64,000 nucleotides of DNA from positions 1 through 64,000 of the forward strand of contig CAWJGC010000012.1 of NCBI GenBank assembly GCA_963842355.1, written 5' to 3'. The translations under genes and the position numbers were made by a program. Of the stretch, positions 1 through 8,701 are shown in pieces (the first letter of the stretch is position 1; every line of letters begins with the position of its first letter). The stretch comes from JASHPR01 sp963842355 (GTDB lineage: Bacteria > Actinomycetota > Actinomycetes > Streptosporangiales > Streptosporangiaceae). The notes under the pieces were generated by a model, which was given only the letters and a program-made list of their open reading frames with translations, searched no databases and had not been told where the DNA came from.

Positions 1-1401
1 GACGTACGCGGCGGGCTGCTGATCCGGCAGGTGCACCACTGGTCGGCGGACGTGTTTGTCGCGGCGGTATGCCTGCGGCTGCTGCGGGTATTCTTCCGCG
101 GCCGGTTCTCCGGCCGGGCGGTGGGGGGCTGGCTGATCTGGGTGACGCTGTTGCCCCTGGGCATGCTAGCGGCCTACACCGGCACCATCTTGCCCGACGA
201 CATGCTGTCGGGCGGTAGCCTCAGCGTGATCACCGGCGTGCTGCTGTCCGTGCCGGTGATCGGGACGCACCTGGTGTTCTGGATCTTCGGCGGGGCGCCT
301 CCGGGGCATCAGGTCATCGGCCGCGACTACTGGGTGCACATCCTGGTCCTCCCGGCCCTGACCGGCGCGCTGCTCCTGATGAGCTTCCGGCCGTGGCTGC
401 GGTGGCCGCGCCGGGTGCGGCCCGATCCGCTGCTGCTGTTCGTCTGCGCGGTGCTGGTCTTGGGCGGCACGATTGCGCAGATCAACCCGGTGTGGCTGTA
501 CGGGCCTTACCAGCCGGGCAGCATCGGCGCCGGCGCGGTGCCGGACTGGTACATGGGCTTCCTCGACGGCGCGCTGCGGATCATGCCGGCCTGGGAGCTG
601 TCGATAGCCGGGCATCCGCTCACCCTTAGCGTGCTGGTGCCCGGTCTGCTGGTGCCCGGGGCGTTCTTCACCCTGCTGGCGGCGTATCCGCTGCTCGACC
701 GCAGGCTCACCGGCGGCCAGGGACTGCACCACGTCCTGGACCGCCCCCGCGACGCGGCCACCCGCACGGCGGCCGGCGCCGCCGGGATCACCTTCTACGG
801 GGTGCTGTGGGCCGCGGCCGCCAACGACCAGATCGCCTATCACCTCCGCGTGGACCTCTACGCCGTCACCTGGTTCTTCCGGATCGCCGTGTTCGCCGGC
901 CCGCCGCTGGCCTACACCCTCACCCAGCGGATCTGCCTCGGCCTGACCCGCCGCGACCGCGACGAAGCCGAGCACGGACGCCCCACCGGGCGGATCGTGA
1001 TGAGCCCCGGCGGCGGCTTCAGCGAGATTACCGAGCCGGTACCACCCGTCCGGGAGGAGAGCCCGGGATCGAACCCCCCCTGGCAGCCGGGCGCGGGGCA
1101 GAGGACTCGCGCAGCACGGTGGCATAGCCCTGCCCGAGCCCGGCCCGGGCCGCGGCTCGCACGACAGATCCCTGAGGAGGCCCGATGCAATACCTGTACG
1201 TTCCCTGTGCCCGCATCCGCGACCACGGCTACCCGGCCCAGACGCGCCGCTGGGTCCACGAGGTGCCGATCGTCAAGAAGACCGCACAGTGGATCTACTA
1301 CACCAGCGACACCTGGGACCGAACCCGGGCCGTGGTCGGCCCCGGCCGCATCAGCCGCCCAGAGTTCGAGACCGACACCCGCGGATACCCGGCCGGCGTG
1401 A
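1..1401 (+). CDS. qcrB: Cytochrome b subunit (QcrB-like), 5' end cut by window, 3' end probably frameshifted
   Basis: Reading is open from base 1. The first residues contain VHHWSADVFVAA, the heme-ligand helix of the actinobacterial bc1-type menaquinol:cytochrome c reductase, so the true start lies upstream. Several membrane helices follow, with GTILPDD, PVIGTHLVFWIFGG and GRDYWVHILVLP as family landmarks, then the tail GRPTGRIVMSPGGGF that normally precedes the C-terminus. The protein should place quinol-oxidising hemes b in the cytoplasmic membrane. After about codon 340 the frame runs on as low-information Arg/Pro/Ser sequence to 1401, overlapping the next gene by 217 nt. A C7 run lies at 1074-1080; one more C there would end the protein at 1127, before the next ribosome site. 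No QcrA or QcrC gene follows, so this may be a paralogue outside the main qcr operon. Confidence 0.85.
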   Translation, partial: DVRGGLLIRQVHHWSADVFVAAVCLRLLRVFFRGRFSGRAVGGWLIWVTLLPLGMLAAYTGTILPDDMLSGGSLSVITGVLLSVPVIGTHLVFWIFGGAPPGHQVIGRDYWVHILVLPALTGALLLMSFRPWLRWPRRVRPDPLLLFVCAVLVLGGTIAQINPVWLYGPYQPGSIGAGAVPDWYMGFLDGALRIMPAWELSIAGHPLTLSVLVPGLLVPGAFFTLLAAYPLLDRRLTGGQGLHHVLDRPRDAATRTAAGAAGITFYGVLWAAAANDQIAYHLRVDLYAVTWFFRIAVFAGPPLAYTLTQRICLGLTRRDRDEAEHGRPTGRIVMSPGGGFSEITEPVPPVREESPGSNPPWQPGAGQRTRAARWHSPARARPGPRLARQIPEEARCNTCTFPVPASATTATRPRRAAGSTRCRSSRRPHSGSTTPATPGTEPGPWSAPAASAAQSSRPTPADTRPA

Positions 1402-1646
1402 TCCCGGTTCCCGGTGACCGCCCCCGCCCCGGACCGGCTGGCCGGCAATTCTTCGCCACCCGCGAGGCGGCCGAAGCCGACCTGTACCGCTGGGATCGCG
1501 AGCGAGCCGAACGGGCCGCCCGGCAAGCACCACCCATCAAGGAACTGCGCCGCGCGATGGCCGATGCTCACCCCGACCGCGGCGGCACGGCTGACCAGTT
1601 CATCGAAGCGCGCCGCCGGTACCAAACGGCGCTCCGGCCTGCGTGA
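1185..1646 (+). CDS. Small protein with C-terminal minimal J-domain
   Basis: A GAGGAGG ribosome site at 1174-1180 fixes the ATG at 1185. The 153-aa product has an uncharacterised N-terminal region (about residues 1-90), a charged helix (about 91-115), and a C-terminal segment with LRRAMADAHPDRGG and FIEARRRYQTAL. This matches helix II, the HPD loop (residues 129-131) and helix III of a J-domain. Helix I is not recognisable, so the domain is minimal. J-domains stimulate DnaK-type Hsp70 ATPases, so a co-chaperone role is possible but unproven. Similar short J-domain proteins of unknown role are, to my knowledge, found in actinomycetes. It sits downstream of the cytochrome b gene on the same strand. 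Confidence 0.8.
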   Translation: MQYLYVPCARIRDHGYPAQTRRWVHEVPIVKKTAQWIYYTSDTWDRTRAVVGPGRISRPEFETDTRGYPAGVIPVPGDRPRPGPAGRQFFATREAAEADLYRWDRERAERAARQAPPIKELRRAMADAHPDRGGTADQFIEARRRYQTALRPA

Positions 1647-1689
1647 CGGTAACGTGCCCACCTGGCCGGCCCGGCAGGCGGACAGACCA

Positions 1690-3282
1690 CTATCGAGGGC
1701 CGCTGCCCGGGTTCTTCAGGTCGAATGAGGCAGCGCGGGGCCGTCGGCGCAAGGTGACAGCGGAGAGCAGCGCGGCCCCTGCGAGCAGCGCGGCCGACAG
1801 GTACAGCGCTGCGTGCAGCGCGCCGGTGAAGGCCGCGTACCCGGCCTGGATGATCTGGTGGAGCGGCCCGCTTCCGCCGCTTGAGCCGCCACCGCCGAGG
1901 GACACCGAGCCCGTCTCGATCACCTGAAGCACATATGCCTGAAGCGCGGCCGAGGCGTGCAGATGCGTCATGCGGCTGACCAGCCCAGACCGCAGCTCGG
2001 CATTGACGACGGCACCCAGGATGGCGATGCCAGTGACCGCGCCGAACTCCCGGCTGGTGTTCGTGGCCGATGCGGCCATCCCGGACCGCTCGGCGGGTAC
2101 CGCCCCGAGCACTGACGAAGTGACCGGCACGACGCAGGTGCCGATGCCAACCCCGGCCAATCCCAGCGCCGCGGCGAGCGGCAGGTAGGCCGGGCTCGGG
2201 TTGATCACCACGTTGGTCAGCAGCAGGCCGGCGGCAAACAGCAGGGAGCCGACGACCAGCAACCAGCGGGCGCCGACCACGGTCGTCCATCGGCCCGCCA
2301 GCAGCGCCGCGATGATCATCGTCACGGTCATCGGGAGGAACACGCCCGCGATGCGGTACCCGGAGTAGCCGACGATCACACCCAGGTAAAGCGCAGTGAA
2401 GAAGAAGATTGCGAACGTAGCGAAATACGTGCAGTACGCGACCACGTTCGGGGTCGTGAACCGCGGGACCCGCAGGTAACTCAGGTCGAGCAGCGGGAAC
2501 GGGGCGCGGCGCTCCCACAGTACGAAAGCTGCGCCGGCGACCAAGGACACGGCGAACAGCGCTAGGACGCTGGGCGCGGCGTAGCCGGCGCTCTCGCCGT
2601 TGATGATGCCGAAGATCAGGGTGGCGAGCGCGCCGGCGCCGAGCACTGTGCCCGGCGTATCGATCCGGCCCGCTCGCGGGTCGGCGCTCTCCGGCAGGAC
2701 CATGGCCGCTACGACCAGCGCGGCCAGGCCGAAGGTCACGTCGAACCAGAAAATCCCCCGCCAGCTCCACGCCCCGACCAGCGCCCCGCCCAGGACCGGG
2801 CCGAGCGCGAGCGAGAACCCGGACACCGCGGCCCAGACCCCGAGCGCGCGGTTGCGGCTGCGTTCATCTGGATAGAGATGCCGGATCATCGACAACGTGC
2901 CGGGTTCGCTCGCCGCCGCCCCCAGCCCCATGACCGACCGTGCCGCAATCAGCATCCCGACGGTGGGAGCGACCGCGGCCAGCGCGGCGCCGACGCAGTA
3001 GACACCAGCTCCGGCCAGCATGATCTTCTTGCGGCCGAACTTGTCGCCCATCATCCCGCAGGCCAGCATGAAGCTGGCGAACGTCAGGGCATATGCCCCG
3101 ACCACCCACTGCAGCGCGGAGACTCCCCCGTGCAGATCCGACTGAATGCCGGCCAGCGCGACGCTGACCACCGTGTTGTCCAGGAAGGTCAGGAACAGCA
3201 GCGTGCACAGGGAGGCGAGGGCCAGGGGGCGACGCCGCGAGGTGAGCACGCCAGTCGCGGCGTGCCCGAGCGCATCGGCCAC
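1690..3282 (-). CDS. MFS drug exporter, DHA2 (14-TM) family
   Basis: About 530 aa with about 14 hydrophobic segments. N-terminal landmarks are LTFLDNTVVSVAL in TM1 and the loop motif GDKFGRKK (GxxxDRxGRR-type, motif A). LGPVLGGAL is the antiporter motif C in TM5. This is the EmrB/QacA-type DHA2 group, which exports hydrophobic compounds by proton antiport at the cytoplasmic membrane. A longer open frame reaches 3351 but would overlap the upstream lipoprotein gene; GTG at 3282, a few bases past that gene's stop at 3287, is the more likely start, and GTG near 3250 is another option. It forms a two-gene transcription unit with the lipoprotein gene. Substrate cannot be told from sequence. Confidence 0.88.
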   Translation of the reverse strand: MADALGHAATGVLTSRRRPLALASLCTLLFLTFLDNTVVSVALAGIQSDLHGGVSALQWVVGAYALTFASFMLACGMMGDKFGRKKIMLAGAGVYCVGAALAAVAPTVGMLIAARSVMGLGAAASEPGTLSMIRHLYPDERSRNRALGVWAAVSGFSLALGPVLGGALVGAWSWRGIFWFDVTFGLAALVVAAMVLPESADPRAGRIDTPGTVLGAGALATLIFGIINGESAGYAAPSVLALFAVSLVAGAAFVLWERRAPFPLLDLSYLRVPRFTTPNVVAYCTYFATFAIFFFTALYLGVIVGYSGYRIAGVFLPMTVTMIIAALLAGRWTTVVGARWLLVVGSLLFAAGLLLTNVVINPSPAYLPLAAALGLAGVGIGTCVVPVTSSVLGAVPAERSGMAASATNTSREFGAVTGIAILGAVVNAELRSGLVSRMTHLHASAALQAYVLQVIETGSVSLGGGGSSGGSGPLHQIIQAGYAAFTGALHAALYLSAALLAGAALLSAVTLRRRPRAASFDLKNPGSGPR

Positions 3283-3286
3283 CTCG

Positions 3287-3823
3287 CTAGCCCCGGCAGA
3301 TAGCGGGCAGCTTGGGGCTCGTCCTGGGGTACTCCAGGTAGGCCAGCCCACAGAAGCTTGCGATGCCTATCTTCCAGATGCCGTTCAGGTAGACCGCGAT
3401 GCCCACCTGCTTCTTCAGCAACGGTGTGCCGAGCAGCAGGACCTCGTAGTCCACCGTGGCCTGCGACGGTGAGGTAATCCTCACCGAGGTGACCGTCGCG
3501 GTCGACCCCGCCGCGGCCGTTCCGAACGACGTCTTGGCCTGGGCCTCAACGAACGCGGACACCTGCGGCCCGTCTTGCACCAGGGCGAGCCGACGCGGGA
3601 TCGGGGCCTTGCCGTTGAAGACCGTCTTCCAGTTGGCCGTGATCGCGGCCACGGCCGCCGGGCCGCTGACTGGTTCGGCCGCCGTGGTAGCACTCGCGGC
3701 CGGCTTCGCCGAGGGGTGATGGCTGCTGCCGCCGCCACCCCCGCAGGCGGCCAGGATCAGGCATCCCGTCGCCGCCAGCGCGGCCGATGCCCGATGCAGG
3801 CCCGGCCCGTGCACGTAACGCAT
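3287..3823 (-). CDS. Secreted lipoprotein of unknown function
   Basis: About 178 aa from the ATG at 3823. An upstream GTG at 3853 in the same frame would add ten residues but gives a less typical signal peptide. The N-terminus has basic residues, a hydrophobic stretch and the lipobox LAAC followed by a Gly/Ser/Pro-rich linker, so the mature protein should be lipid-anchored outside the membrane. The remaining 120 residues (AAITANWKTVFNGKAPIPRR, then TVTSVRITSPSQATVDYEV and a final YLNGIWKIG) resemble the low-molecular-weight NTF2-like/SnoaL-type folds seen in mycobacterial lipoproteins, a tentative comparison. It lies immediately upstream of the MFS exporter gene, suggesting co-transcription. 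Confidence 0.75.
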   Translation of the reverse strand: MRYVHGPGLHRASAALAATGCLILAACGGGGGSSHHPSAKPAASATTAAEPVSGPAAVAAITANWKTVFNGKAPIPRRLALVQDGPQVSAFVEAQAKTSFGTAAAGSTATVTSVRITSPSQATVDYEVLLLGTPLLKKQVGIAVYLNGIWKIGIASFCGLAYLEYPRTSPKLPAICRG

Positions 3824-3885
3824 AGTCGGAGTGTGCCGTACGAAAGGCCGCACGCCTACCGATACCAGTATCCAGCTGTGCCGGG

Positions 3886-4806
3886 TTAACCCGAACGGCC
3901 TGTCCTCGGGTTCCGCTTCCGGGTGTCAGCCGCCTCGCGGCAGGCCTGGACGAAGTCTCGGACCGGGGGCCTGCGGTCGCCGCGCCGCCAGGCGATCGCG
4001 AGCCGGGCTGGTCCGAGGCCGCTGACCGGGATGCAGACGATCCCCTCACGCGAGTAAATGTCGGCGTTGCCCTCGGCCAGCAGCGTTATCGCCGCGCCGG
4101 ACGACACGATCTCAAATTTCTCGTCGGTGGAGCTTACCTCGGCGGCCACCCGCGGCCGCTGGCCCGCCCGCGCGTCGACGGCCAGCCAGAAGTCGCGTTG
4201 TGAGCCCGCCGAGGGGGGCAGCGCGGCTACCGGCTCGTTGACGATCTCGGAGAATTCGATGGTCTGGCGGTCGGCCAGGGGGTGGCGGGCACTGATCGCG
4301 ACGAACCGCCGTTCGGTTGCGAGGACCTCGGTCTCGATTTCGGCGGCGTCGATGGGCAGCCACACGAACGCCGCGTCGGCCGCGCGGTCCCGCAGGCCCG
4401 CTGTCTGGTCGCCCCATCCGTAGGTATGCAGCTCCACCTGCCAGCCCGGCTGCCGCTTGGCGAACTGGCCGGTGATCGCGGGGTACAGCGCCCGCCCGAT
4501 CGAGGTCAGTGTGCCGACCCGCAGCACCCGCGCGTCCTGGGCGGCGGCGTCGCTGACCACGGCGACGCCGTCGTCCCAGTCCTGGAGCAGGCTGCGGGCC
4601 ACCGCGTGCAGCGCGCCCCCGGCGGCGGTGAGCTCAACCTGGCGCCGGTCGCGCCGGAACAGCTGGGCGCGCAGCGTCGCTTCCAGGCCGCGGATCTGTT
4701 TGCTGAGGGCCGGCTGCGACAGGTGCAGGCGTTCCGCGGCTCGGGTGAAGTTCAGTTCCTCGGCTACGGCCACGAAGTACCGAAGATCCCGGAGATGGGC
4801 ATCCAT
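3886..4806 (-). CDS. LysR-family transcriptional regulator
   Basis: The 306-aa product begins with a winged helix-turn-helix of LysR type (residues about 3-62: LRYFVAVAEELNFTRAAERL then LSQPALSKQIRGLE). A co-inducer-binding domain of periplasmic-binding-protein fold follows. ATG at 4806 puts the DNA-binding domain right at the N-terminus; the open frame extends two codons to a TTG at 4812. It is transcribed divergently from the aldo/keto reductase gene at 4932, the usual arrangement of a LysR regulator and its target. A perfect 12-bp palindrome sits between them at 4855-4866. The inducer is unknown. Confidence 0.92.
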   Translation of the reverse strand: MDAHLRDLRYFVAVAEELNFTRAAERLHLSQPALSKQIRGLEATLRAQLFRRDRRQVELTAAGGALHAVARSLLQDWDDGVAVVSDAAAQDARVLRVGTLTSIGRALYPAITGQFAKRQPGWQVELHTYGWGDQTAGLRDRAADAAFVWLPIDAAEIETEVLATERRFVAISARHPLADRQTIEFSEIVNEPVAALPPSAGSQRDFWLAVDARAGQRPRVAAEVSSTDEKFEIVSSGAAITLLAEGNADIYSREGIVCIPVSGLGPARLAIAWRRGDRRPPVRDFVQACREAADTRKRNPRTGRSG

Positions 4807-4854
4807 AGCCAACAGTTATCACAGCTTGTCTTGGACGCATGGCTAGCCGGCAGC

Positions 4855-4866
4855 TAATGATCATTA
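4855..4866. promoter_or_regulatory. Perfect 12-bp palindrome between lysR-type and aldo/keto reductase genes
   Basis: TAATGATCATTA reads identically on both strands and is AT-rich in a GC-rich setting. It lies about 50 bp upstream of the regulator start and 65 bp upstream of the reductase start. It could be the operator of the divergent LysR-type regulator or part of the promoter region. The assignment is inferred from position only. Confidence 0.4.
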
Positions 4867-4931
4867 AGGGAACGCGGTCGCCGCCCGGGCGCCGCAGCGC
4901 ACTCAGAAACCAGCAAGGAGATCAGCACGCC

Positions 4932-5966
4932 ATGCGTTACACATTGCTCGGCCACTCGGGCCTGCGAGTCAGCGAAGTGGCCCTGGGCACGATGACCTTC
5001 GGGACCGACTGGGGCTGGGGGGCGTCGGCGGGCGAAAGTGCCAAGCAGTTCGAGCTGTTCGCGGAGGCCGGCGGTACCCTCATCGACACGGCCAACAAGT
5101 ACACGAACGGCACCGCCGAGTCGATCCTCGGCGACCTGCTGGCGACCGACCGAGATCACTTCGTTGTCGGCACCAAGTACTCGCTCAACGTCCGAGACGG
5201 CGACCTCAATGCAGGCGGCAATCACCGCAAGAGCCTGGTACAGGCCCTTGAGGCATCGCTGCGGCGGCTTCGTACCGACCACGTTGACATCCTCTGGCTG
5301 CACGCCTGGGACTACCTGACTCCGCCCGAGGAGGCGATGCGCGCCCTCGATGACCAGGTCCGGCAGGGCAAGGTCCTCTACCTGGGCATCTCCGACACCC
5401 CTGCCTGGGTGGCGGCCCAGATGCAGACCCTCGCCGCAGACCGCGGCTGGTCCACCTTCGCAGGCCTGCAGGTCGAGTACTCCCTCGTCCAGCGCGAGGT
5501 CGAGCGGGAGCTGATCCCGATGGCCCGCGGCCTCGGCCTCGGCGTGCTGGCCTGGGGACCGCTCGGCGCGGGCGTCCTATCCGGCAAGTACGTCAACCCG
5601 GACATCCCAGCTGCCGAGCGCCGGATCGCCGACGTGGACCCCCGGCGCCTCGCCATCGCTCGGGTCGTCGCCGACGTCGCCGACGGGCTGGGACTCAGCT
5701 CTTCCGTCGTAGCACTCGCCTGGCTACGGGCCCAGGGCAGCGTCATCCCGATCCTCGGCGCACGGACCGCCCAGCAACTCGCCGACAACCTCACGTGCCT
5801 CGACGTCAACCTGCCGGCTGACACGCTGGCCCAGCTCGATCAGGCCAGCCATGTCACTCGCGGTTTCCCGCACGACTTCCTGGCCAGCGCTGACTTCATC
5901 CTCGGTGGCATGTCCGGCCAGCTGGACCTGCCACCGGGCCGCTCCCCCCTGTTCGCCCGGAGTTGA
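4932..5966 (+). CDS. Aldo/keto reductase
   Basis: The 344-aa product starts at the ATG at 4932, preceded by AAGGAG at 4915-4920. MRYTLLGHSGLRVSEVALGT is the standard N-terminus of the family. The AKR tetrad is visible: Asp and Tyr in IDTANKYTNG, Lys in VVGTKY and His in ILWLHAWD. The NADPH-binding tail includes VIPILGARTAQQL. Such enzymes reduce aldehydes or ketones with NADPH in the cytosol. The divergent LysR-type gene probably controls it. Substrate is not predictable; the closest group by eye is the L-glyceraldehyde 3-phosphate reductase/oxidoreductase type. Confidence 0.93.
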   Translation: MRYTLLGHSGLRVSEVALGTMTFGTDWGWGASAGESAKQFELFAEAGGTLIDTANKYTNGTAESILGDLLATDRDHFVVGTKYSLNVRDGDLNAGGNHRKSLVQALEASLRRLRTDHVDILWLHAWDYLTPPEEAMRALDDQVRQGKVLYLGISDTPAWVAAQMQTLAADRGWSTFAGLQVEYSLVQREVERELIPMARGLGLGVLAWGPLGAGVLSGKYVNPDIPAAERRIADVDPRRLAIARVVADVADGLGLSSSVVALAWLRAQGSVIPILGARTAQQLADNLTCLDVNLPADTLAQLDQASHVTRGFPHDFLASADFILGGMSGQLDLPPGRSPLFARS

Positions 5967-6006
5967 TCTTGTGGGGCTGTTCGGGTGGGGGTATTAGGTT
6001 GAGACC

Positions 6007-8605
6007 GTGCTGCTCGAACGCGATGAGGAGCTGGCGGCGGTGGAGAAGCTGCTGTCGGCCGGCGGGGTTCTGGTCATCGAGGGCGGCGCGGGGATCGGGA
6101 AGACCGCGCTGGTGGATGTGGCCTGCTCGCGCGCTGGGGAGCGGGGCCTGGCGGTGCTGCGGGCGCGGGGGGCCGAGCTGGAGGCGGGGTTCGGGTTCGG
6201 GGTGGTCCGGCAGCTGTTCGAGCGTCGGCTGACCGGCGCATCGCCGGAGGAACGTGAGCTGCTGCTGGCGGGGCCGGCCGAGGCGGCGTGGACCCTGCTG
6301 AGTGCGTCCGCGGCCGCCGAACCGGCGGATACGTCCTTCGCGGTGTTGCACGGCCTGTACTGGCTGGTGGCGAACCTCGCCGCGCTGCAACCGGTGGTGG
6401 TGACCGTGGACGATGCGCACTGGGCCGATCGCGCCTCGCTGCGGTGGCTGGCCCACCTGGCGCCCAGGGCCGAGGACCTGGGGGTGTCGCTGCTGGTCGC
6501 ACTGCGGCCGGCCGATCCGGCCGCAGATGCGACCGCGCTGCTCGCGGTGCGCAGACGGGCCGCGGTGATAGTGCGGCCCCGGCTGCTCAGCGAGCACGCG
6601 GTCGCTTCGCTCGCCCGTGAGGCGCTCGGGACGCAGGCCAGTGCGCAGCGCTGCACATGGCTGAAACGCACCAGCGGGGGTAACCCGTTTTACCTGCGGG
6701 AACTGCTCCGGGCAGTCACCGTCAGCGCCGCCTCGCCGGCCACGGCGGACTGGCAGGAAGCGGCGGCCACGGGGGCGCAGGACGTCATGTTCTATGTCCG
6801 CGCGCGGCTGCGGCAGCTCGGCCCGGCCGCGACCCGGTTGGCTCAGGCCCTGGCCGTGCTGGGTGATGGCTGCGTCCTGCGCCATGCGGCGGCGCTGGCC
6901 GCCCAGGGCGCGGAGGAGGCGTTGCGCGCGGCCGCGGCGCTGGTGCGCTCGGACGTGCTGGCCGAGGCCGACCCGCCGCGCTTCCTGCATCCGATCGTGC
7001 GCCAGGCGGTCGAGGCGTCGCTGGACAGCGCCCAGCGGATGGTGCTGCATCGGGCGGCGGCCGGCGTGCTGCACGCCGAGCGGGCGCCGGCCGGGCAGGT
7101 CGCGGCGCACCTGCGCCTGCTGCCGCCTGCTGGCGAGGCCTGGGTGTGCCAGCGGCTTCGGGAAGCGGCGAGCGCGGCGCTGGCATCCGGCGAGCCGCAC
7201 GCTGCAGGTGAGCTGCTTCGCCGCGCCTGGGCCGAACCACCCCCACCGGAGCAGCAGAGTGGCGCTGCTGCGGGAGCTGGAAGGCGAGGTTGTGGTTGCG
7301 GGCTTGCACGACGCCCGCCGGGCCGCCCGGGTCGGTCCTGCACTCAGCCGCCTGGCCGCCCGCAGCAGGCCGGTGCTGTCGGGGGAAGCGCTGGCGGTCG
7401 CCCGTGGCATGGCCGCGCTGCTGGCGGGACGTCCCGCGGCGGAGGTCGCCGAGCCCTTGCTGTCGGCGCTGTCGGCCGCGCCGCCGCCGGTGGAGAACTG
7501 GGACACCCGCGCCGCGTTGTTGTGGTGCCTGGTGACGGCCGAGGGCTTCGATGCGGTGGAGAACTCAATCGATCCGATGCTGGCCGGGCTGCGCCGGACC
7601 GGCAGCGTCCGCGGCCTGGTCGCCGTCTACAGCGCGCTGGGCTTCCTCAGGCTGCGGCTGGGGGCGCTGCCGGAGGCCGACACCGCCGCGCGGATCGCGC
7701 TGCGCGTATTGCAGGAAGGCGACTTCGCGCCCGGCCTGCCTTTTGCGGTCACCGTGTGCGCGGACGTCGCCATCGAGGCCGGAGAGCTCGATCAGGCTCA
7801 AGCGTTGCTGGAGTCGCTGCCCGTCGCTGGCTGGTCTCCCGGCGTCGGCACGGTCCTCATCCCCGCCGCCTGGGGCCGGCTGCATCTGGCCGCGGGCCGC
7901 CCGGCCGAGGCGATCGCCGCTTTCCAGAGCTGCGCCGCCATGTTCAGTACCGACGTGTGGGGCTTGGACATCCGTGACGTCGGCTACCTGCACGCCCGCT
8001 CCGGCGCTGCCCTGGCCCTGCTGCTGGCCGGCGACCGGCCGCAGGCCTGCCAGCTCGCCGAGGCCGAGCTGGCCGACGTGCGCAGCTTCGCAGCGCCGCG
8101 GGCACTCGGGGTCGCGCTGCGCGCCGCCGGACTCGCCGATGGCGGGCAGCGGGGCCTGGACCTGCTCGCCGACTCGGTGGCAGCGCTGGCTGGTTCCCCT
8201 GCCGTGCTGGAACGGGCCAAGTCCCTGGCCGAGCTCGGCGCGGCGCGACGTCGCGTCGGCCAGCGCGCCGCCGCGCGCGAACACCTCGCCGAGGCTCTGG
8301 ACCTGGCCGCGCGCTGCGGTGCCCGGCCGCTCGCCGCACGGGTGCGGGAGGAACTCAACGCCGCAGGCGCCCGCCCTCGCCGGGACTGGCGCCGCGGCGT
8401 GGAATCGCTTACCCCGACCGAACTGCGCGTGGCGCGGCTGGCTGCTGCCGGGCGCACCAACCGGGAGATTGCCCAGACCCTCTACGTCACCGTCAAGACC
8501 GTCGAAGGCCACCTGGCCCGGGTCTACGCCAAGCTCGAAATCAACGGCCGGCCCCAGCTCGCGATGGTGCTCGGCGAGGAAAACCCCAGGGGGCGTGCCC
8601 AGTAA
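6007..8605 (+). pseudogene. LAL-type LuxR-family ATPase regulator, interrupted by a 1-nt frameshift near 7258
   Basis: Two overlapping frames together give one protein of about 865 aa. From GTG at 6007 the first frame has a Walker A motif GGAGIGKT (residues 26-33) and Walker B VVVTVDDAHWAD, the N-terminal ATPase of the large ATP-binding LuxR regulators. It runs to LLRRAWAEPPPPEQQ. Homology resumes one frame over as VALLRELEGEVVVAGLHDAR, continues through TPR-like helical sequence and ends in a LuxR helix-turn-helix (SLTPTELRVARLAAAGRTNR, then VKTVEGHLARVYAKL). One extra A or missing two bases at about 7257-7260 explains the break. LAL proteins usually activate neighbouring or pathway genes. 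As written the product would lack its DNA-binding domain; a sequencing error is equally possible. No ribosome site is obvious before 6007. Confidence 0.85.
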
Positions 8606-8606
8606 T

Positions 8607-8634
8607 CCCGGGGTCCCTACCCCCTCGCCCCGGG
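8607..8634 (+). terminator. Hairpin after LAL regulator
   Basis: CCCGGGG at 8607-8613 pairs with CCCCGGG at 8628-8634 across a 14-nt loop, two bases past the regulator stop codon. There is no T-tract, as is common for actinobacterial terminators. Confidence 0.5.
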
Positions 8635-8701
8635 CGGACTCATCCCCGATCGTCGGGAGCAGCGTCGCCGACTACGGCACGCCCGTCGAACGGGGTAAGC
8701 C

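Noticed and set aside
1060..1090. GGGATCGAACCCCC reads like a tRNA T-arm on the minus strand
   Set aside because: The T-stem does not pair over five bases and no D-arm, anticodon arm or acceptor stem can be drawn around it.
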